A stretch of 64,000 bases of DNA from an uncultured candidate division Zixibacteria bacterium (GCA_903908285.1 CAIVRH010000048.1:1-64000); one strand, 5' to 3'; positions 26,244 to 38,115 are shown, numbered from the stretch's first letter. Notes: generated from the letters alone by a model not told the origin. Translations and numbers: made by a program.

Positions 26244-28493
26244 ATGACTATAAAAGGGGAAATTTCTTCCAAAGCATCGCCCCTTTCCAAAGCTGCCCGC
26301 GGGGTGCCTTTATCCATTGCCTTTCTTTGGCATATGCACCAACCGTATTACAAAGACGCCAAGACCGGTCAATATCAGATGCCATGGGTGAGATTGCATG
26401 GATTGAAAGATTATTACGACATGGTGGCGGTGTTGGACGAATTTCCCCGGATTCACCAAACCTTCAATTTAGTCCCCTCGCTGGTGGAACAGATTGAAGA
26501 TTATGCGGAAAATTTAGTTTACGATGAGCATCTTTTCTTAACCCAAAGACCTGCTTCCGATCTGACGGATGTGGAGAAGGAAAAAATACTCACCGGCTTC
26601 TTTAACTGTAATCCCTCAACTATGATTAATCCTTATCCTCGATTCCATCAATTGTTGGGGAAGAGAGGAAATGATCTCTCCGGCATCAAATCCAAAATTC
26701 ACGATTTCAAAACCCAGGATTATTTGGATCTGCAGATCTGGTCCAACCTGGTATGGATAGACCCCATCTTCCGATCGGATGCGTTGATCTCCCATTTAAT
26801 CAAAAAGGGTGAAAACTTTAACGAAGAGGAAAAGGGGCAATTGGTACTCAAGCAAAAGGAGATCATGGGAAAGATCCTTCCCAAATACAGGCAGATGCAA
26901 GACCAGGGACAGATTGAAATCAGCCTTTCTCCTTATTTCCATCCTATCATGCCTTTGCTTTACGATACTAACCAAGCCCGATTTGCCCTGCCCGATATCA
27001 CCCTGCCGCATCTGAGATTTTCCCATCCGGAGGATGTGGAAACTCAAATAGATATGGGAATTCGTTTGTACGAGAAAACCTTCGGCAAGAAACCCAAGGG
27101 AATGTGGCCTTCGGAGGGAAGCGTAAGCGAAACCATCCTCCCCCTGCTGATCCAAGCGGGGATCGACTGGATCGCCACCGATGAGGAGATACTGTACTTG
27201 AGTCTCTTGATGAAAAAGGAAGGGGAAGCCAGAAGCACAACCCGCGGAGCCGGAACCCTTTATAAACCTTACCAGATAGTGGCGGTAGATGAAAAGATTT
27301 CCATATTGTTTCGCGACCACACCCTTTCCGACTTGATTGGTTTTGTGTACTCCAATTGGGATGCCGACCAGGCAGCAGATGATTTTTTGCAGCGGTTGCA
27401 CCAGATAAGAAATAGTATCCCGGAAAAGGAATTGTCCTCTTCGGTGGTAGCTGTCATTCTGGACGGGGAAAACTGCTGGGAATACTATAAAAACGACGGG
27501 CACGATTTTTTATCAGCACTTTACACCAAACTATCGGAAGACCGTTTGCTTCACACCACCACCATAAGTGAATTCTTAGAGTCACAGGTAAAACTCCAAA
27601 AACTCTCTGGCCTTTTTGCCGGTTCGTGGATCAATCATAACTTCAGAATCTGGATCGGTCACCCGGAAGACAATCTGGCCTGGGACCTGTTGACTAAAAC
27701 CCGGGAAGCTTTAGTTGACTTTGACAAACGGAAAGGGCAATATCCGGAAAATGAAAAGATTCTTCAATCTGCCTGGAGAGAGATATACATAGCCGAGGGG
27801 AGTGATTGGAACTGGTGGTACGGGGATGAACATCAAACTGAGGGGATAGAGGAGTTCGACCGGATGTTCAGGTCCCACCTGCTTTATGTATATGAGTTGA
27901 TCGGCTCGGACCCTCCGGAGGAACTGTACCAGCCTATAAAATCAATGTTTGTAAACACCTATTTCCTTCCCCCCACCGGTTACGTCAAACCGGTAATAGA
28001 CGGAGAGAGGACTCATTATTATGAATGGCAGCAGGCCGGATTTTTCGCCCCGCTGAAGGTGGGAGGTTCCATGCACCAGGCTTTTTCCCTGGTGGTGGGA
28101 ATATATTTCGGAACCGACGATAACCAACTTTATTTTAGGATAGACCCTTCCATTTCCAAAGAGGAATTCGAAAAAGGGAAATATGAACTGATCTTAGAAT
28201 TCGTGGAACCGTCTCGATATAAAATCATCCTGGGTGGAGGGAAAGCTTCGCTTTTCAAGCGGGTTAGCGAAAACAAGTGGAGAGCGGTTTCTCCTGGATT
28301 GGAATTTGCTTTTAAGAAGATAATAGAACTGGCAGTGCCTGTAAATCTTCTTGAATTCGGGCAAAAACGCGCGGTCCGGTTTCTATTGATAGGGGAGAGG
28401 GAAGGAAAGGAAATAGACAGATGGCCCAAAGTGGATACGATACAGTTCGATCTCCCCAGTCAAAAAAAGGACTTAATATTCTGGGAAGTCTGA
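26244..28493 (+). CDS. GH57 family glycoside hydrolase
   Basis: 749 residues of the GH57 alpha-glucan enzyme class (amylases, amylopullulanases, 4-alpha-glucanotransferases). Motif 1 is LWHMHQPYY (about 28-36). Motif 2 is LSPYFHPIMPLL (228-239). Motif 3 is MWPSEGSVSE (287-296) with the likely nucleophile Glu291. Motif 4 is FRDHTLSDLIGF (356-367) with the probable acid Asp358. The C-terminal ~270 residues form an additional helical and beta-sandwich part. No signal peptide, so it probably acts on intracellular glycogen-like glucan. The exact activity is not determined. The ribosome-binding site at the chosen ATG is weak; a GTG at 26304 is an alternative start. Confidence 0.9.
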   Translation: MTIKGEISSKASPLSKAARGVPLSIAFLWHMHQPYYKDAKTGQYQMPWVRLHGLKDYYDMVAVLDEFPRIHQTFNLVPSLVEQIEDYAENLVYDEHLFLTQRPASDLTDVEKEKILTGFFNCNPSTMINPYPRFHQLLGKRGNDLSGIKSKIHDFKTQDYLDLQIWSNLVWIDPIFRSDALISHLIKKGENFNEEEKGQLVLKQKEIMGKILPKYRQMQDQGQIEISLSPYFHPIMPLLYDTNQARFALPDITLPHLRFSHPEDVETQIDMGIRLYEKTFGKKPKGMWPSEGSVSETILPLLIQAGIDWIATDEEILYLSLLMKKEGEARSTTRGAGTLYKPYQIVAVDEKISILFRDHTLSDLIGFVYSNWDADQAADDFLQRLHQIRNSIPEKELSSSVVAVILDGENCWEYYKNDGHDFLSALYTKLSEDRLLHTTTISEFLESQVKLQKLSGLFAGSWINHNFRIWIGHPEDNLAWDLLTKTREALVDFDKRKGQYPENEKILQSAWREIYIAEGSDWNWWYGDEHQTEGIEEFDRMFRSHLLYVYELIGSDPPEELYQPIKSMFVNTYFLPPTGYVKPVIDGERTHYYEWQQAGFFAPLKVGGSMHQAFSLVVGIYFGTDDNQLYFRIDPSISKEEFEKGKYELILEFVEPSRYKIILGGGKASLFKRVSENKWRAVSPGLEFAFKKIIELAVPVNLLEFGQKRAVRFLLIGEREGKEIDRWPKVDTIQFDLPSQKKDLIFWEV

Positions 28494-28530
28494 TAGGGAA
28501 TAGGGGGATTATAAATTACCATATCCAAAG

Positions 28531-28552
28531 GACCCGCAAGCGGGTCAGGAGG
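28531..28552 (+). other. Hairpin directly joined to a ribosome-binding site
   Basis: GACCCGC (28531-28537) and GCGGGTC (28540-28546) form a perfect 7-bp stem with a 2-nt spacer. The next bases are AGGAGG (28547-28552), the ribosome-binding site of the gene starting at 28557. The hairpin lies immediately against the SD. Confidence 0.6.
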
Positions 28553-28556
28553 TAGG

Positions 28557-28946
28557 ATGTCTGAGCAAACTCTCGGACCCGGTGAAGGGGAGAGTAAGAC
28601 CAAAGAAACCATTCCACCGGCAATGGATGAAGAGACGCGAAGAAATATGATCGAGGAGGGGAAGGCAGCTGCCATCTTAGGTTATATCCCCTTCATGTGT
28701 TTTGTTCCCCTGGTTAAAATGAGAGAGAATCCTTTTGCCGTAAAACACGGGAAACAGGGTTTGATCCTCTTCGTACTCGAAATCATAGCGGCTATTTTTC
28801 TTCTCCCTCAAATTAACTTCATTTTTTGGGGATTGGTGATAATACTCTGCCTGGCTGCTGCTGCTGCTGGTATTTTCTTTACCCTCCAGGGACAGGATTG
28901 GAAGATCCCATTCATTGGCGATTTAGCCGACAAGATAAAAATCTGA
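28557..28946 (+). CDS. DUF4870/Tic20-like small membrane protein
   Basis: 129 residues. A charged, proline-containing N-terminus (about 1-35) is followed by three hydrophobic helices and the motif NPFAVKHGKQGLILFV, characteristic of the DUF4870 (Tic20-like) family: a helix, then a (K/R)xHxxQ(G/A) stretch, then two more helices. Family function is unknown. ATG start with AGGAGG 4 nt upstream; it follows the GH57 gene by about 60 bp. Confidence 0.8.
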   Translation: MSEQTLGPGEGESKTKETIPPAMDEETRRNMIEEGKAAAILGYIPFMCFVPLVKMRENPFAVKHGKQGLILFVLEIIAAIFLLPQINFIFWGLVIILCLAAAAAGIFFTLQGQDWKIPFIGDLADKIKI

Positions 28947-29169
28947 CGATACCTCAGAACATTATAAACTTTTCTGTCTTGAGGAGATTCAAGAACAGAT
29001 AAGTTACGGAAGCTTTTGCATCCACTGCAGGGTTTAAACGAAAAAGCCGATCTAACGATAGGGAAGAGGCTGGATGAAGATTAATATGACTATAAGAGGG
29101 CGAATCGGTTGAAGAACTCAAAGGAAATCGAAAAGCAAATCTTCACTATCATCGGATGAAGGGAGATAA

Positions 29170-31272
29170 ATGATCTATATCATTTTTATAATCTCGGTTT
29201 TTTCGTTGATTTTTGCAGTAGGATTAGCCCGGCGGGTTTTGCGCTCCGATACCGGCACTCCCAAGATGATAGATATCTCCAATGCGATAAAGGAAGGCGC
29301 GGAAGCTTTTTTAAAAAGGCAATATCGTACTATCGTAGTGTTGGCTCTGGTTTTGGCCGTGATCATCCTCCTTTTCTATAAGTTCAGCAGCAGCCCCAAC
29401 ATCCGCAGTTTAGGTCCGGATATTTACTGGAAAGTGACATTAGCTTTCCTGGTGGGAGCTGCCTGTTCGCTAGTGGCCGGATACATCGGTATGTTTGTTT
29501 CCATTCGGGCAAATGTTCGGACAGCTTCTGCTGTGCAAACCAGTTTGAACCGCGCTTTAAGGATTGCTCTTCATGGAGGTGCCGTCTCCGGGTTGTTTGT
29601 TGTCGGAATGAGCCTGTTGGGAGTAGGAGGTTTGTTTTACCTCTATGGAGGAATGCAAAACCCCACCCAGGTGCCGCTCGAAATCGTAGGATTCGGTTTT
29701 GGGGCAAGCTTTGTGGCTTTATTTGCCCAATTGGGCGGGGGAATCTACACCAAGGCAGCCGATGTGGGAGCGGATCTGGTAGGCAAAGTTGAAGTGGGAA
29801 TACCCGAGGATGATTCCAGAAACCCGGCGGTGATAGCAGACCTGGTGGGCGATAATGTCGGTGACTGCGCCGGACGAGGTGCGGACCTGTTTGAATCCAC
29901 GGCAGCGGAAAACATCGGGGCCATGATCTTGGGGGTAGCTCTATATCCCAAATTCGGTTTAGGCGGAATTTTGTTTCCCTTATTTGCGCGCGCCTGCGGA
30001 CTTATCGCCACCATGGTGGGACTCTTGGTGGTAAAAGTCAAAGAAGGAGAAGATCCCATGAAAGCCCTGAATCGCGGGTATTACGTGACCACGGTTCTGG
30101 CTATGGCCGGATTCTACTTTGCCGTTTGGAAATTATTAGGTAACAATTTATGGTTTTTCTTAGCCGGGGTAATCGGCATTATGACGGCACTGGCTTTCGT
30201 CTTCATCACTCAATATTATACCGAATATCGTTTCCGTCCGGTTAGATCCATAGCTAAAGCATCCAAGACCGGCGCAGCCACTAATATCATAACCGGGTTT
30301 TCGGTGGCTTTGGAGAGCACCGGTATGCCGGTTATCGTGATTTCTGCCGCTTTACTCGGGTCCTATTACTGCGGGCGGGCAGCGCTCCCCGACATAAGCG
30401 GTGCGGGTCTATATGGAACAGCTATTGCCACCATGGGGATGTTAGCACCATGTGCTTATATCCTGGCCATGGATACTTTTGGACCAATCACCGACAATGC
30501 TGCCGGTATCATTGAGATGTCACAATCCCCGGAGGAGATTCGCAGGAAAACGGATAGACTGGACGCGGTAGGGAACACTACCAAAGCTTTGACCAAGGGA
30601 TATGCCATAGGTAGTGCGGCATTAGCCGCTTTTCTGCTCTTCAGCGCTTATCTCGATGAAGTACAGAAGGTTACAGGGATGCCAGTTCAAGTTGACCTGA
30701 CCCGTGTCCCGGTATTTGTGGGAGGTTTGATAGGTGCCGCACTTGTTTTTGTTTTCAGTTCTTTTGCCATAAGGGCAGTTGGACGAGCTGCTTATTATGT
30801 AATAAAGGAAGTCCGGCGACAATTCGCAGCTGATCCTGGGATAATGGCTGGTACCTCCAAACCGGATTATGGTCGTTGTGTGGATATCGTCACTAAAGGT
30901 GCTTTGAAGGAGATGATTGTTCCGGGTATGTTACCAATACTTGTTCCTGTAGCTGTGGGTGTGTCGTTTAAGTATCTGCCTGTTTCTGTGGGAAGACCTG
31001 GAGCTGAAGCAGTTGCAGCTCTTTTAATGGTTGGAACCATAGCGGGTATACTTTTGGCAAATATGATGAATAATGGCGGGGGAGCATGGGACAATGCCAA
31101 GAAATTCATTGAAAGCGGTATGTTTGGCGGAAAGGGTTCGGATACTCACAAAGCGGCAGTAGTGGGTGATACTGTCGGTGATCCCTTCAAGGATACAGCT
31201 GGACCATCCATACATGTTTTAATAAAGCTCTTAAGCACTATCACCTTGGTTCTCGCTCCATTGTTTTTGTAA
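29170..31272 (+). CDS. hppA: Membrane-bound proton-translocating pyrophosphatase, K+-independent type
   Basis: 700 residues with about 16 transmembrane helices. It couples hydrolysis of pyrophosphate to ion pumping across the inner membrane. The active-site signatures are [18 protein letters not shown] (with the DVGADLVGK core), [30 protein letters not shown] and, near the C-terminus, [12 protein letters not shown] and [16 protein letters not shown]. The potassium-dependence site reads [10 protein letters not shown] with Lys472 and Thr475. Lys there marks the K+-independent subfamily, which pumps H+ (Na+-pumping members are K+-dependent and have Ala). Expected to recycle pyrophosphate energy from biosynthesis. 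Confidence 0.96.
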   Translation: MIYIIFIISVFSLIFAVGLARRVLRSDTGTPKMIDISNAIKEGAEAFLKRQYRTIVVLALVLAVIILLFYKFSSSPNIRSLGPDIYWKVTLAFLVGAACSLVAGYIGMFVSIRANVRTASAVQTSLNRALRIALHGGAVSGLFVVGMSLLGVGGLFYLYGGMQNPTQVPLEIVGFGFGASFVALFAQLGGGIYTKAADVGADLVGKVEVGIPEDDSRNPAVIADLVGDNVGDCAGRGADLFESTAAENIGAMILGVALYPKFGLGGILFPLFARACGLIATMVGLLVVKVKEGEDPMKALNRGYYVTTVLAMAGFYFAVWKLLGNNLWFFLAGVIGIMTALAFVFITQYYTEYRFRPVRSIAKASKTGAATNIITGFSVALESTGMPVIVISAALLGSYYCGRAALPDISGAGLYGTAIATMGMLAPCAYILAMDTFGPITDNAAGIIEMSQSPEEIRRKTDRLDAVGNTTKALTKGYAIGSAALAAFLLFSAYLDEVQKVTGMPVQVDLTRVPVFVGGLIGAALVFVFSSFAIRAVGRAAYYVIKEVRRQFAADPGIMAGTSKPDYGRCVDIVTKGALKEMIVPGMLPILVPVAVGVSFKYLPVSVGRPGAEAVAALLMVGTIAGILLANMMNNGGGAWDNAKKFIESGMFGGKGSDTHKAAVVGDTVGDPFKDTAGPSIHVLIKLLSTITLVLAPLFL

Positions 31273-31364
31273 ATTAATTTAAGCATACGTATAGTCACAA
31301 AGAATGGCTCATCATATTATTTTCTATAGGTTCATCTAATAATTGTTTTTCTTTAATCCTTAAA

Positions 31365-31386
31365 CTTTGAACATTGAACTGTGAAC
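31365..31386. repeat. Period-7 TTGAAC intergenic repeat
   Basis: TTGAAC at 31367-31372 and 31374-31379 and GTGAAC at 31381-31386 recur every 7 bp in the convergent gap between hppA and leuS. A related array with period 8 lies at 41630-41659. The remainder of 31273-31516 is AT-rich with nothing recognisable. Confidence 0.55.
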
Positions 31387-31516
31387 GAATTCACAACTCA
31401 AACCTTTGAGTCTTTGAACTCACCAATATCTTATCCATTAAACGTCCAATAAGATATATTATGTAAACTTACTCATACGATTTATTTTCTACTTCGGCAT
31501 TTCCCTCTCCTTTCCA

Positions 31517-33973
31517 TCACTTCACAACTATATTGATTAGCTTATTATTTACAAATATGGTCTTCGTAATTGTCTTGTTTTCAATGAACTTTTTTACCCT
31601 ATCATCGCTCAAAGCTGCCTTCTTTGCATCTAATTCTGGTGTGTCCACCGGGAGAGTGATGGTTGCTCTCAATTTTCCATTGATTTGGACCACAAAGGTT
31701 ACATTTTCCTCTTTCAGGGCGGCTTTATCGTAACCAGGCCACTGGGACGTGAATATGCTCTCCTTGTGTCCTAGAAGCGCCCAGATCTCCTCAGAAAGAT
31801 GTGGTACAAATGGAGCTGTCATCTGAGCCAACCTTTCCACGCAGAACCGAAAGATCGTTGAGCTTGAAGCATCCAGATCGTCCATTACGTTTAAAAGCTC
31901 CATCATTGAAGCTATGGCAGTATTAAACTGAAGAGTTAAAATATCTTCTTCAACCTTCTTTATAGTCTGGTTTAGTTTCTTGTAAGCTCTTAGATCAGTG
32001 TCACTTAAGTCTTTGATATTAATGCTGCTTTTGACCTGACCTTTTCGTGCTAATTGAGCGAAATTATATATACGGTTCAAAAATCGCACAGATCCTGAAA
32101 TCCCCTCTTCATTCCAAAGGATTTCTCTCTCCGAAGGAGCGGCAAAATACATGGCTATTCTGGAAACATCGGTTCCATACTTATCTATCATATCGATGGG
32201 TGAAACTACATTCCCTAGAGATTTGGACATCACCTTACCTTCTTTGTCCATCACCATTCCGTGATTGAATAGCTCGATTGCAGGTTCATCCACCGAAAGC
32301 CATTCGATATCATGTAAAAACTTGGTGAAGAATCTAAAATAGAGTAAATGCCCACAGGCATGCTCTATTCCTCCTATATACTTATCCACGGGCAACCATT
32401 CCTTGGCTTTCTCTTTGGAAAACGGTTCGCTCGAGTTATGAGGATCGGTATATCTTAAGAAATACCAGGATGAACATACAAAAGTGTCCATAGTATCCGA
32501 GTCTCTCTTAGCTTTTCCACCACATTTAGGACACTTTACGTCCAAGAACTCTTTGGAGTCAGCCAGGGGAGACCGTCCCTTGGGCGCATAATCGATTTTC
32601 CCTTCAGGCAGCAATACCGGAAGATCTGACTCTTTAACGGGCACCATTCCGCACTTCTCACAGTGGATCATCGGAATGGGTGCTCCCCAGTATCTCTGGC
32701 GGGAAATAAGCCAATCTCTTAGCTTATAGTTAGTTTTAAGCCTTCCCAGACCCTTCTTGACCACATATTCGTTGACTTTTTCGATTCCCTTAGTCGAAAA
32801 AATACCATTGAATACATCTGAGTTAACCATAACCCCAGGATCGGCATATGCTTCTTGCATGTTTTCTGTTAACAGTTTACGATCTGTTGGTTGAATTACT
32901 ACTTTAAGTGGGATACCGTATTTCCTGGAGAACTCGAAATCTCTCTGGTCATGCCCTGGTACTCCCATTACAATACCTGTACCGTAGGTAGCCAATACAT
33001 AATCTGCCACCCAAAGCTGGATTTTTTCTCCTGATAGTGGATTGATGGCATATACACCGGTAAAAACTCCGTCCTTCTCCCCTGCTGCCGAGCGGTCGAT
33101 CTCCGATCTGGTGCTTACCATCTTCACGTAATCATCGACAGCACTTCTATGAGTCGGATCCATGTTTAAACTTTTCAGAAGCTTACTCTCCGGAGCGATC
33201 GCCATGAAAGTCACACCATAGATGGTATCCGGTCTGGTGGTAAAGACGGATATTTTTTGATCAGTTCCTTCTATGGCAAAATCGATCTCCACTCCTTGAC
33301 TTTTCCCGATCCAATTTCTTTGTAAAGTTTTTGTATTCTCTGGCCAGTCTTCAAGTTTATCCAAACCCTCAAGAAGTTTTTCTGCATAAGCGGTAATCCG
33401 GAAGAACCATTGTTCTAACTCCTTTTCCTCGACCACCGACTCGCATTTCCAGCATCTCCCCTGTTCCACCTGTTCGTTGGCTAAAACGGTCATGCAACCG
33501 GGGCACCAGTTGACAAAAGCTGTATCCCGGTACGCCAGATTATGTTCATAGAGCTTAAGGAACATCCACTGGGTCCATTTGTAGTACTCTGGTAAACAGG
33601 TGATGACTTCGCGGCTCCAGTCAAAACTGATCCCGCATCTTTTCAGGGTAGCATCCGATACTGTGATGTTCTGCAGGGTCCAATCCTTGGGGTGTATTTT
33701 CCTTTTAATCGCTGCGATTTCAGCAGGCAATCCAAATGCATCCCAACCAAATGGATGCAGCACCTGATATCCATTCATCATTTTATATCGGGCTATGGTA
33801 TCCCCGATGATGAAATTGCGAAAATGCCCCATGTGAATGTCACCGGAAGGATAAGCAAACATCACCAATAGATAGTATTTCTTGTCCGGATGATCCGGAG
33901 CCTGGTAGATTTTGTTCTCTTCCCAGATTCTCTGCCATTTGGATTCGATCTCTTTGAACGGATAGGATTTCAA
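31517..33973 (-). CDS. leuS: Leucyl-tRNA synthetase
   Basis: Class I enzyme that charges tRNA-Leu, 818 residues. The HIGH-like motif is HMGHFRN in the first 60 residues. A zinc-binding insert (CPGC...CWKC) is near residues 160-180. The CP1 editing domain with TTRPDTIYG follows, then a second zinc-like insert (CPKCGGKAKRDSDTMDTF), the KMSKS motif VMSKSLGN, and the C-terminal anticodon region ending with a TGS-like fold. TTG start. It is 87 bp downstream of asnS on the same strand. Confidence 0.96.
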   Translation of the reverse strand: MKSYPFKEIESKWQRIWEENKIYQAPDHPDKKYYLLVMFAYPSGDIHMGHFRNFIIGDTIARYKMMNGYQVLHPFGWDAFGLPAEIAAIKRKIHPKDWTLQNITVSDATLKRCGISFDWSREVITCLPEYYKWTQWMFLKLYEHNLAYRDTAFVNWCPGCMTVLANEQVEQGRCWKCESVVEEKELEQWFFRITAYAEKLLEGLDKLEDWPENTKTLQRNWIGKSQGVEIDFAIEGTDQKISVFTTRPDTIYGVTFMAIAPESKLLKSLNMDPTHRSAVDDYVKMVSTRSEIDRSAAGEKDGVFTGVYAINPLSGEKIQLWVADYVLATYGTGIVMGVPGHDQRDFEFSRKYGIPLKVVIQPTDRKLLTENMQEAYADPGVMVNSDVFNGIFSTKGIEKVNEYVVKKGLGRLKTNYKLRDWLISRQRYWGAPIPMIHCEKCGMVPVKESDLPVLLPEGKIDYAPKGRSPLADSKEFLDVKCPKCGGKAKRDSDTMDTFVCSSWYFLRYTDPHNSSEPFSKEKAKEWLPVDKYIGGIEHACGHLLYFRFFTKFLHDIEWLSVDEPAIELFNHGMVMDKEGKVMSKSLGNVVSPIDMIDKYGTDVSRIAMYFAAPSEREILWNEEGISGSVRFLNRIYNFAQLARKGQVKSSINIKDLSDTDLRAYKKLNQTIKKVEEDILTLQFNTAIASMMELLNVMDDLDASSSTIFRFCVERLAQMTAPFVPHLSEEIWALLGHKESIFTSQWPGYDKAALKEENVTFVVQINGKLRATITLPVDTPELDAKKAALSDDRVKKFIENKTITKTIFVNNKLINIVVK

Positions 33974-34060
33974 TTGAGCACCCTTAGATTTTTTATTATT
34001 GCCTCTTCCCTACTATCCACATTACCATAAAACTAATGGAAGATAATAGGGAATGTGGTT

Positions 34061-35356
<1,296 letters not shown>

Positions 35357-35425
35357 ATAGGATTCGCTGTTTGTTGTTTATGATTAAAGTTAGAAGTTTA
35401 TGATTCGATCTAAAATACGAAGACT

Positions 35426-35806
35426 TCAAATCTGTTTATTAACGTAATGAATGGATACATTTGATTCTTTATGAATGATAAAATTTATCATAGCACTTAC
35501 CAGGCTAATCAAAAGAGCCGCCCAAAACGCTTTCCAGAAACCGGTGATTTCAAAACCCGGTACTATTCCGGATGCGGCATAGAGCATGAAAGCATTGATG
35601 ATCAAGGTAAAAAGACCCAGGCTGAGTATGTTTATGGGTAAAGTTAAAAATATCAGCACCGGCCTCAAGAAAACATTCAATATGCCCAATACCAGTGCAG
35701 CCAAAACCAAAATCTGCAAATCCGAGAAATGAATCAAATGGAACAGATTGGCCACAATGAAGATCGACACGGTGGTGACAAACCATTTCAAGAGAAATTT
35801 CCGCAT
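35426..35806 (-). CDS. YvlD/phage-holin-family-4-like small membrane protein
   Basis: 126 residues with four transmembrane helices. The central motif ALVLGILNVFLRPVLIFLTLPINILSLGLFTLIINA is the signature of the YvlD/'phage holin family 4' group, which in bacteria is usually a chromosomal membrane protein and not a real phage gene. Function unknown; stress-induced in some Bacillus. Located between asnS and the deacetylase gene, same strand. Confidence 0.85.
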   Translation of the reverse strand: MRKFLLKWFVTTVSIFIVANLFHLIHFSDLQILVLAALVLGILNVFLRPVLIFLTLPINILSLGLFTLIINAFMLYAASGIVPGFEITGFWKAFWAALLISLVSAMINFIIHKESNVSIHYVNKQI

Positions 35807-35835
35807 GTTTTACCCTCGTACACTTGAAGGAATTC

Positions 35836-36735
35836 TTAATCCTTTCTTCCCGGAACCGGTTTCATTTTGTCATAGTCCGGTGAACCTTTCAACATTATAG
35901 TCCAACCCGGAAAACGGTTGATGATCCACCCTTTCATTTCTTCTACCCAGGACAACCGCCCCCGGTTCAATTTCATATCCAAAGTCAAAGGTGAATCCAA
36001 AAGATAAACCCCTTTTCTCGGGATCGAAAATGAATCGAATTTCTTCTCCTTTAAATTCAGACTCAAGGCAAAAGCTCCCCGGTACCCTGATCTTTCTGCC
36101 TCGGCTTGAACATACCGGTTGTATCTGCCGAAAGGATAAGATAAGAAATCCACCCTCCGGTCTAATCTGTTCTCCAGTATTTCCTTTGACGCTTGTAATT
36201 CATAGTTTATATGCTTGACGGAAACTTCAGTCAAATCGGGATGATTCACCGTATGGGAGCCGATTTCAAAACCGGCTTGGGAGATCTCCATAATCTGTTG
36301 CCAGTTCAGATGCCTCTTTTTGTATTTACCCCAGTTGTAATCCCAATCGCTTTTCTCTCCGATATATCCGGTAATTATAAAGACGCAAGCGGTAAAATCA
36401 TATTGTTTAAGAATGGGAAAAGCATCCCGGTAAAAGTCTTCATAACCATCATCAAAGGTTAGGATAACCTTTTTATCGTCTTTTCCATGATTTGAGTTTG
36501 TGATCTCGGAAATCGAAGCGGATTTATATCCCACCTCCCGGAGATATCGAACGCCCCTTTCAAACTGGCTCACCCTTTGTCGAGTGATGCTCCAACTGAA
36601 GCTGTCACTCACCTGGTGGTAAGCCAGCACGGGAATTTTCCCTTTCCCCCGTTTTTTAAATTTCACCCTCCACTGGATATAAAAAAATATCCACAACCCT
36701 ATTATCAGTATAAGTATCCCGATTACAAAAGACAT
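35836..36735 (-). CDS. Polysaccharide deacetylase (NodB domain), membrane anchored
   Basis: 299 residues with an N-terminal transmembrane helix (about 3-24). The NodB catalytic motifs are visible: LTFDDGYEDF (motif 1, metal and base Asp residues) and EIGSHTVNHPDLT (motif 2, the H(S/T)xxxH metal ligands), then FLSYPFGRYN (motif 3). It probably removes acetyl groups from an envelope glycan such as peptidoglycan or an exopolysaccharide. Position downstream of an M16 peptidase gene and pnp parallels ylxY in the Bacillus nusA-mlpA region. Confidence 0.88.
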   Translation of the reverse strand: MSFVIGILILIIGLWIFFYIQWRVKFKKRGKGKIPVLAYHQVSDSFSWSITRQRVSQFERGVRYLREVGYKSASISEITNSNHGKDDKKVILTFDDGYEDFYRDAFPILKQYDFTACVFIITGYIGEKSDWDYNWGKYKKRHLNWQQIMEISQAGFEIGSHTVNHPDLTEVSVKHINYELQASKEILENRLDRRVDFLSYPFGRYNRYVQAEAERSGYRGAFALSLNLKEKKFDSFSIPRKGVYLLDSPLTLDMKLNRGRLSWVEEMKGWIINRFPGWTIMLKGSPDYDKMKPVPGRKD

Positions 36736-36771
36736 GAATTATCTTACTCTTCCAACCTTCCTCTGCCCTAT

Positions 36772-38043
36772 TTATAGTAAGCTCCAGTCGACCCGCTGGA
36801 GCGTATCCTTTCCAACCGGCCCCAAAATCACCGTGGATAATTTATCCGGAACCAGGAAATCCTCTGCCATGCCGATGATGTCTTTCTCCTGGATACGGTT
36901 GATGGAATTTATGGTCAGATCCAGACTCATGTAATCGTTCAAAAACAGCTCGTTCCTGGCTAATCGGTTCATACGGCTGGAGGTGCTTTCCATCCCCAAT
37001 ATCAGATTGCCCTTTAACTGGTATTTGGCATTGGATAGCTCCTTGGCGGAGAGATGATTTCTTTTCAAATGGCTGATCTCCTTTAAAACCAGCTCGATCA
37101 CCCGAACCGCATTCTTCTTATGCGACCCCAGATAGATCCCGAAAACTCCGGTGTCCTCAAAGAAATCCATGAAAGAGTAGATGCTGTATGCCAGACCCAG
37201 CTTCTCCCTTACCGTCTGAAAAAGTCGGGAGCTCATCCCTCCTCCAAGGATATTACTCAAAACTAGAGCAGAATACCTTCTTTGATCGCGATAGGGGAAA
37301 ATGGGTATCCCCAGACTAACGTGGGTCTGGGCAGTTTTTCGTTGAGCCACTGTTCGACCTGTTTCCACCTGGGAGGGTATGGAGACGGATTTTGACTGAC
37401 CAGTGTTGACGCTGAATTCAAATTTCCGCCTGACCTTACTCACCAGTTCATTATGTTTAAGATTACCCGATGCGGCAATCACCACCCGGGAACAGGTATA
37501 GTTTTTCTTTATGTAGTTTATCAACTTCCACCGGGGCATTTTAAGCACGCTTTCTGCACTGCCGATTATCGAGCGACCCAAGGGATTCTCTTTCCACATG
37601 GTGCTCATCAGAATGTCATGGATCAAATCCGAGGGTGAATCCTCCAATTCCTTAATCTCGGAGACGATAACCTCTTTTTCCTTTTCAAAGTGGGAGGGGT
37701 TCAACAATGAATTCTTAAGGATATCGGAAAGAACGTCTAAAGCGATGTCTAAGTGTTCATCCAGCACCCGGGCATAGTAACAGGTATGTTCCCTGCCGGT
37801 GAATGCATTCAAACCTCCGCCTACCGACTCTAAAGAAACTGCTATTCCCTTGGCGGTTCTGTTTTTGGTGCCTTTAAACAACATATGCTCGATGAAATGG
37901 GAAACCCCCATCTCGTCGTTTTCTTCATCTCTGGATCCCACATCTATCCATACGCCGATGCTGATGGAGCGGACCGACTCGATCCTCTCTGAGACCACTC
38001 TGATACCGTTATCCAAGATTGTCTTCTTATAGATCTCTTTCAA
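36772..38043 (-). CDS. M16 family zinc peptidase (insulinase/MPP-like)
   Basis: 423 residues of the single-chain M16B type. The inverted zinc motif is H49-F-I-E52-H53 (SHFIEHMLFKGT), with the distal Glu in EVIVSEIKELEDSPSD. The N-terminal half is catalytic and the C-terminal half is the non-catalytic partner domain with the RLFQTVREKLGLAYSIYS signature. The usual role is cleavage of small peptides or signal-like fragments. Related genes (mlpA/ymxG) lie just downstream of pnp in Firmicutes, as here. Confidence 0.92.
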   Translation of the reverse strand: MKEIYKKTILDNGIRVVSERIESVRSISIGVWIDVGSRDEENDEMGVSHFIEHMLFKGTKNRTAKGIAVSLESVGGGLNAFTGREHTCYYARVLDEHLDIALDVLSDILKNSLLNPSHFEKEKEVIVSEIKELEDSPSDLIHDILMSTMWKENPLGRSIIGSAESVLKMPRWKLINYIKKNYTCSRVVIAASGNLKHNELVSKVRRKFEFSVNTGQSKSVSIPSQVETGRTVAQRKTAQTHVSLGIPIFPYRDQRRYSALVLSNILGGGMSSRLFQTVREKLGLAYSIYSFMDFFEDTGVFGIYLGSHKKNAVRVIELVLKEISHLKRNHLSAKELSNAKYQLKGNLILGMESTSSRMNRLARNELFLNDYMSLDLTINSINRIQEKDIIGMAEDFLVPDKLSTVILGPVGKDTLQRVDWSLL

Positions 38044-38115
38044 TTTGATCCCGCCTATTTTGGACCAGCTTAAACTTAAAAACGACTGGCTCTGGTTTCA
38101 GGTACGAATATGTAC

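Noticed and set aside
35426-35806. Evidence of a prophage from the 'phage holin family 4' gene
   Set aside because: This family name is misleading; the YvlD-type protein is a common chromosomal gene and no other phage genes are present.
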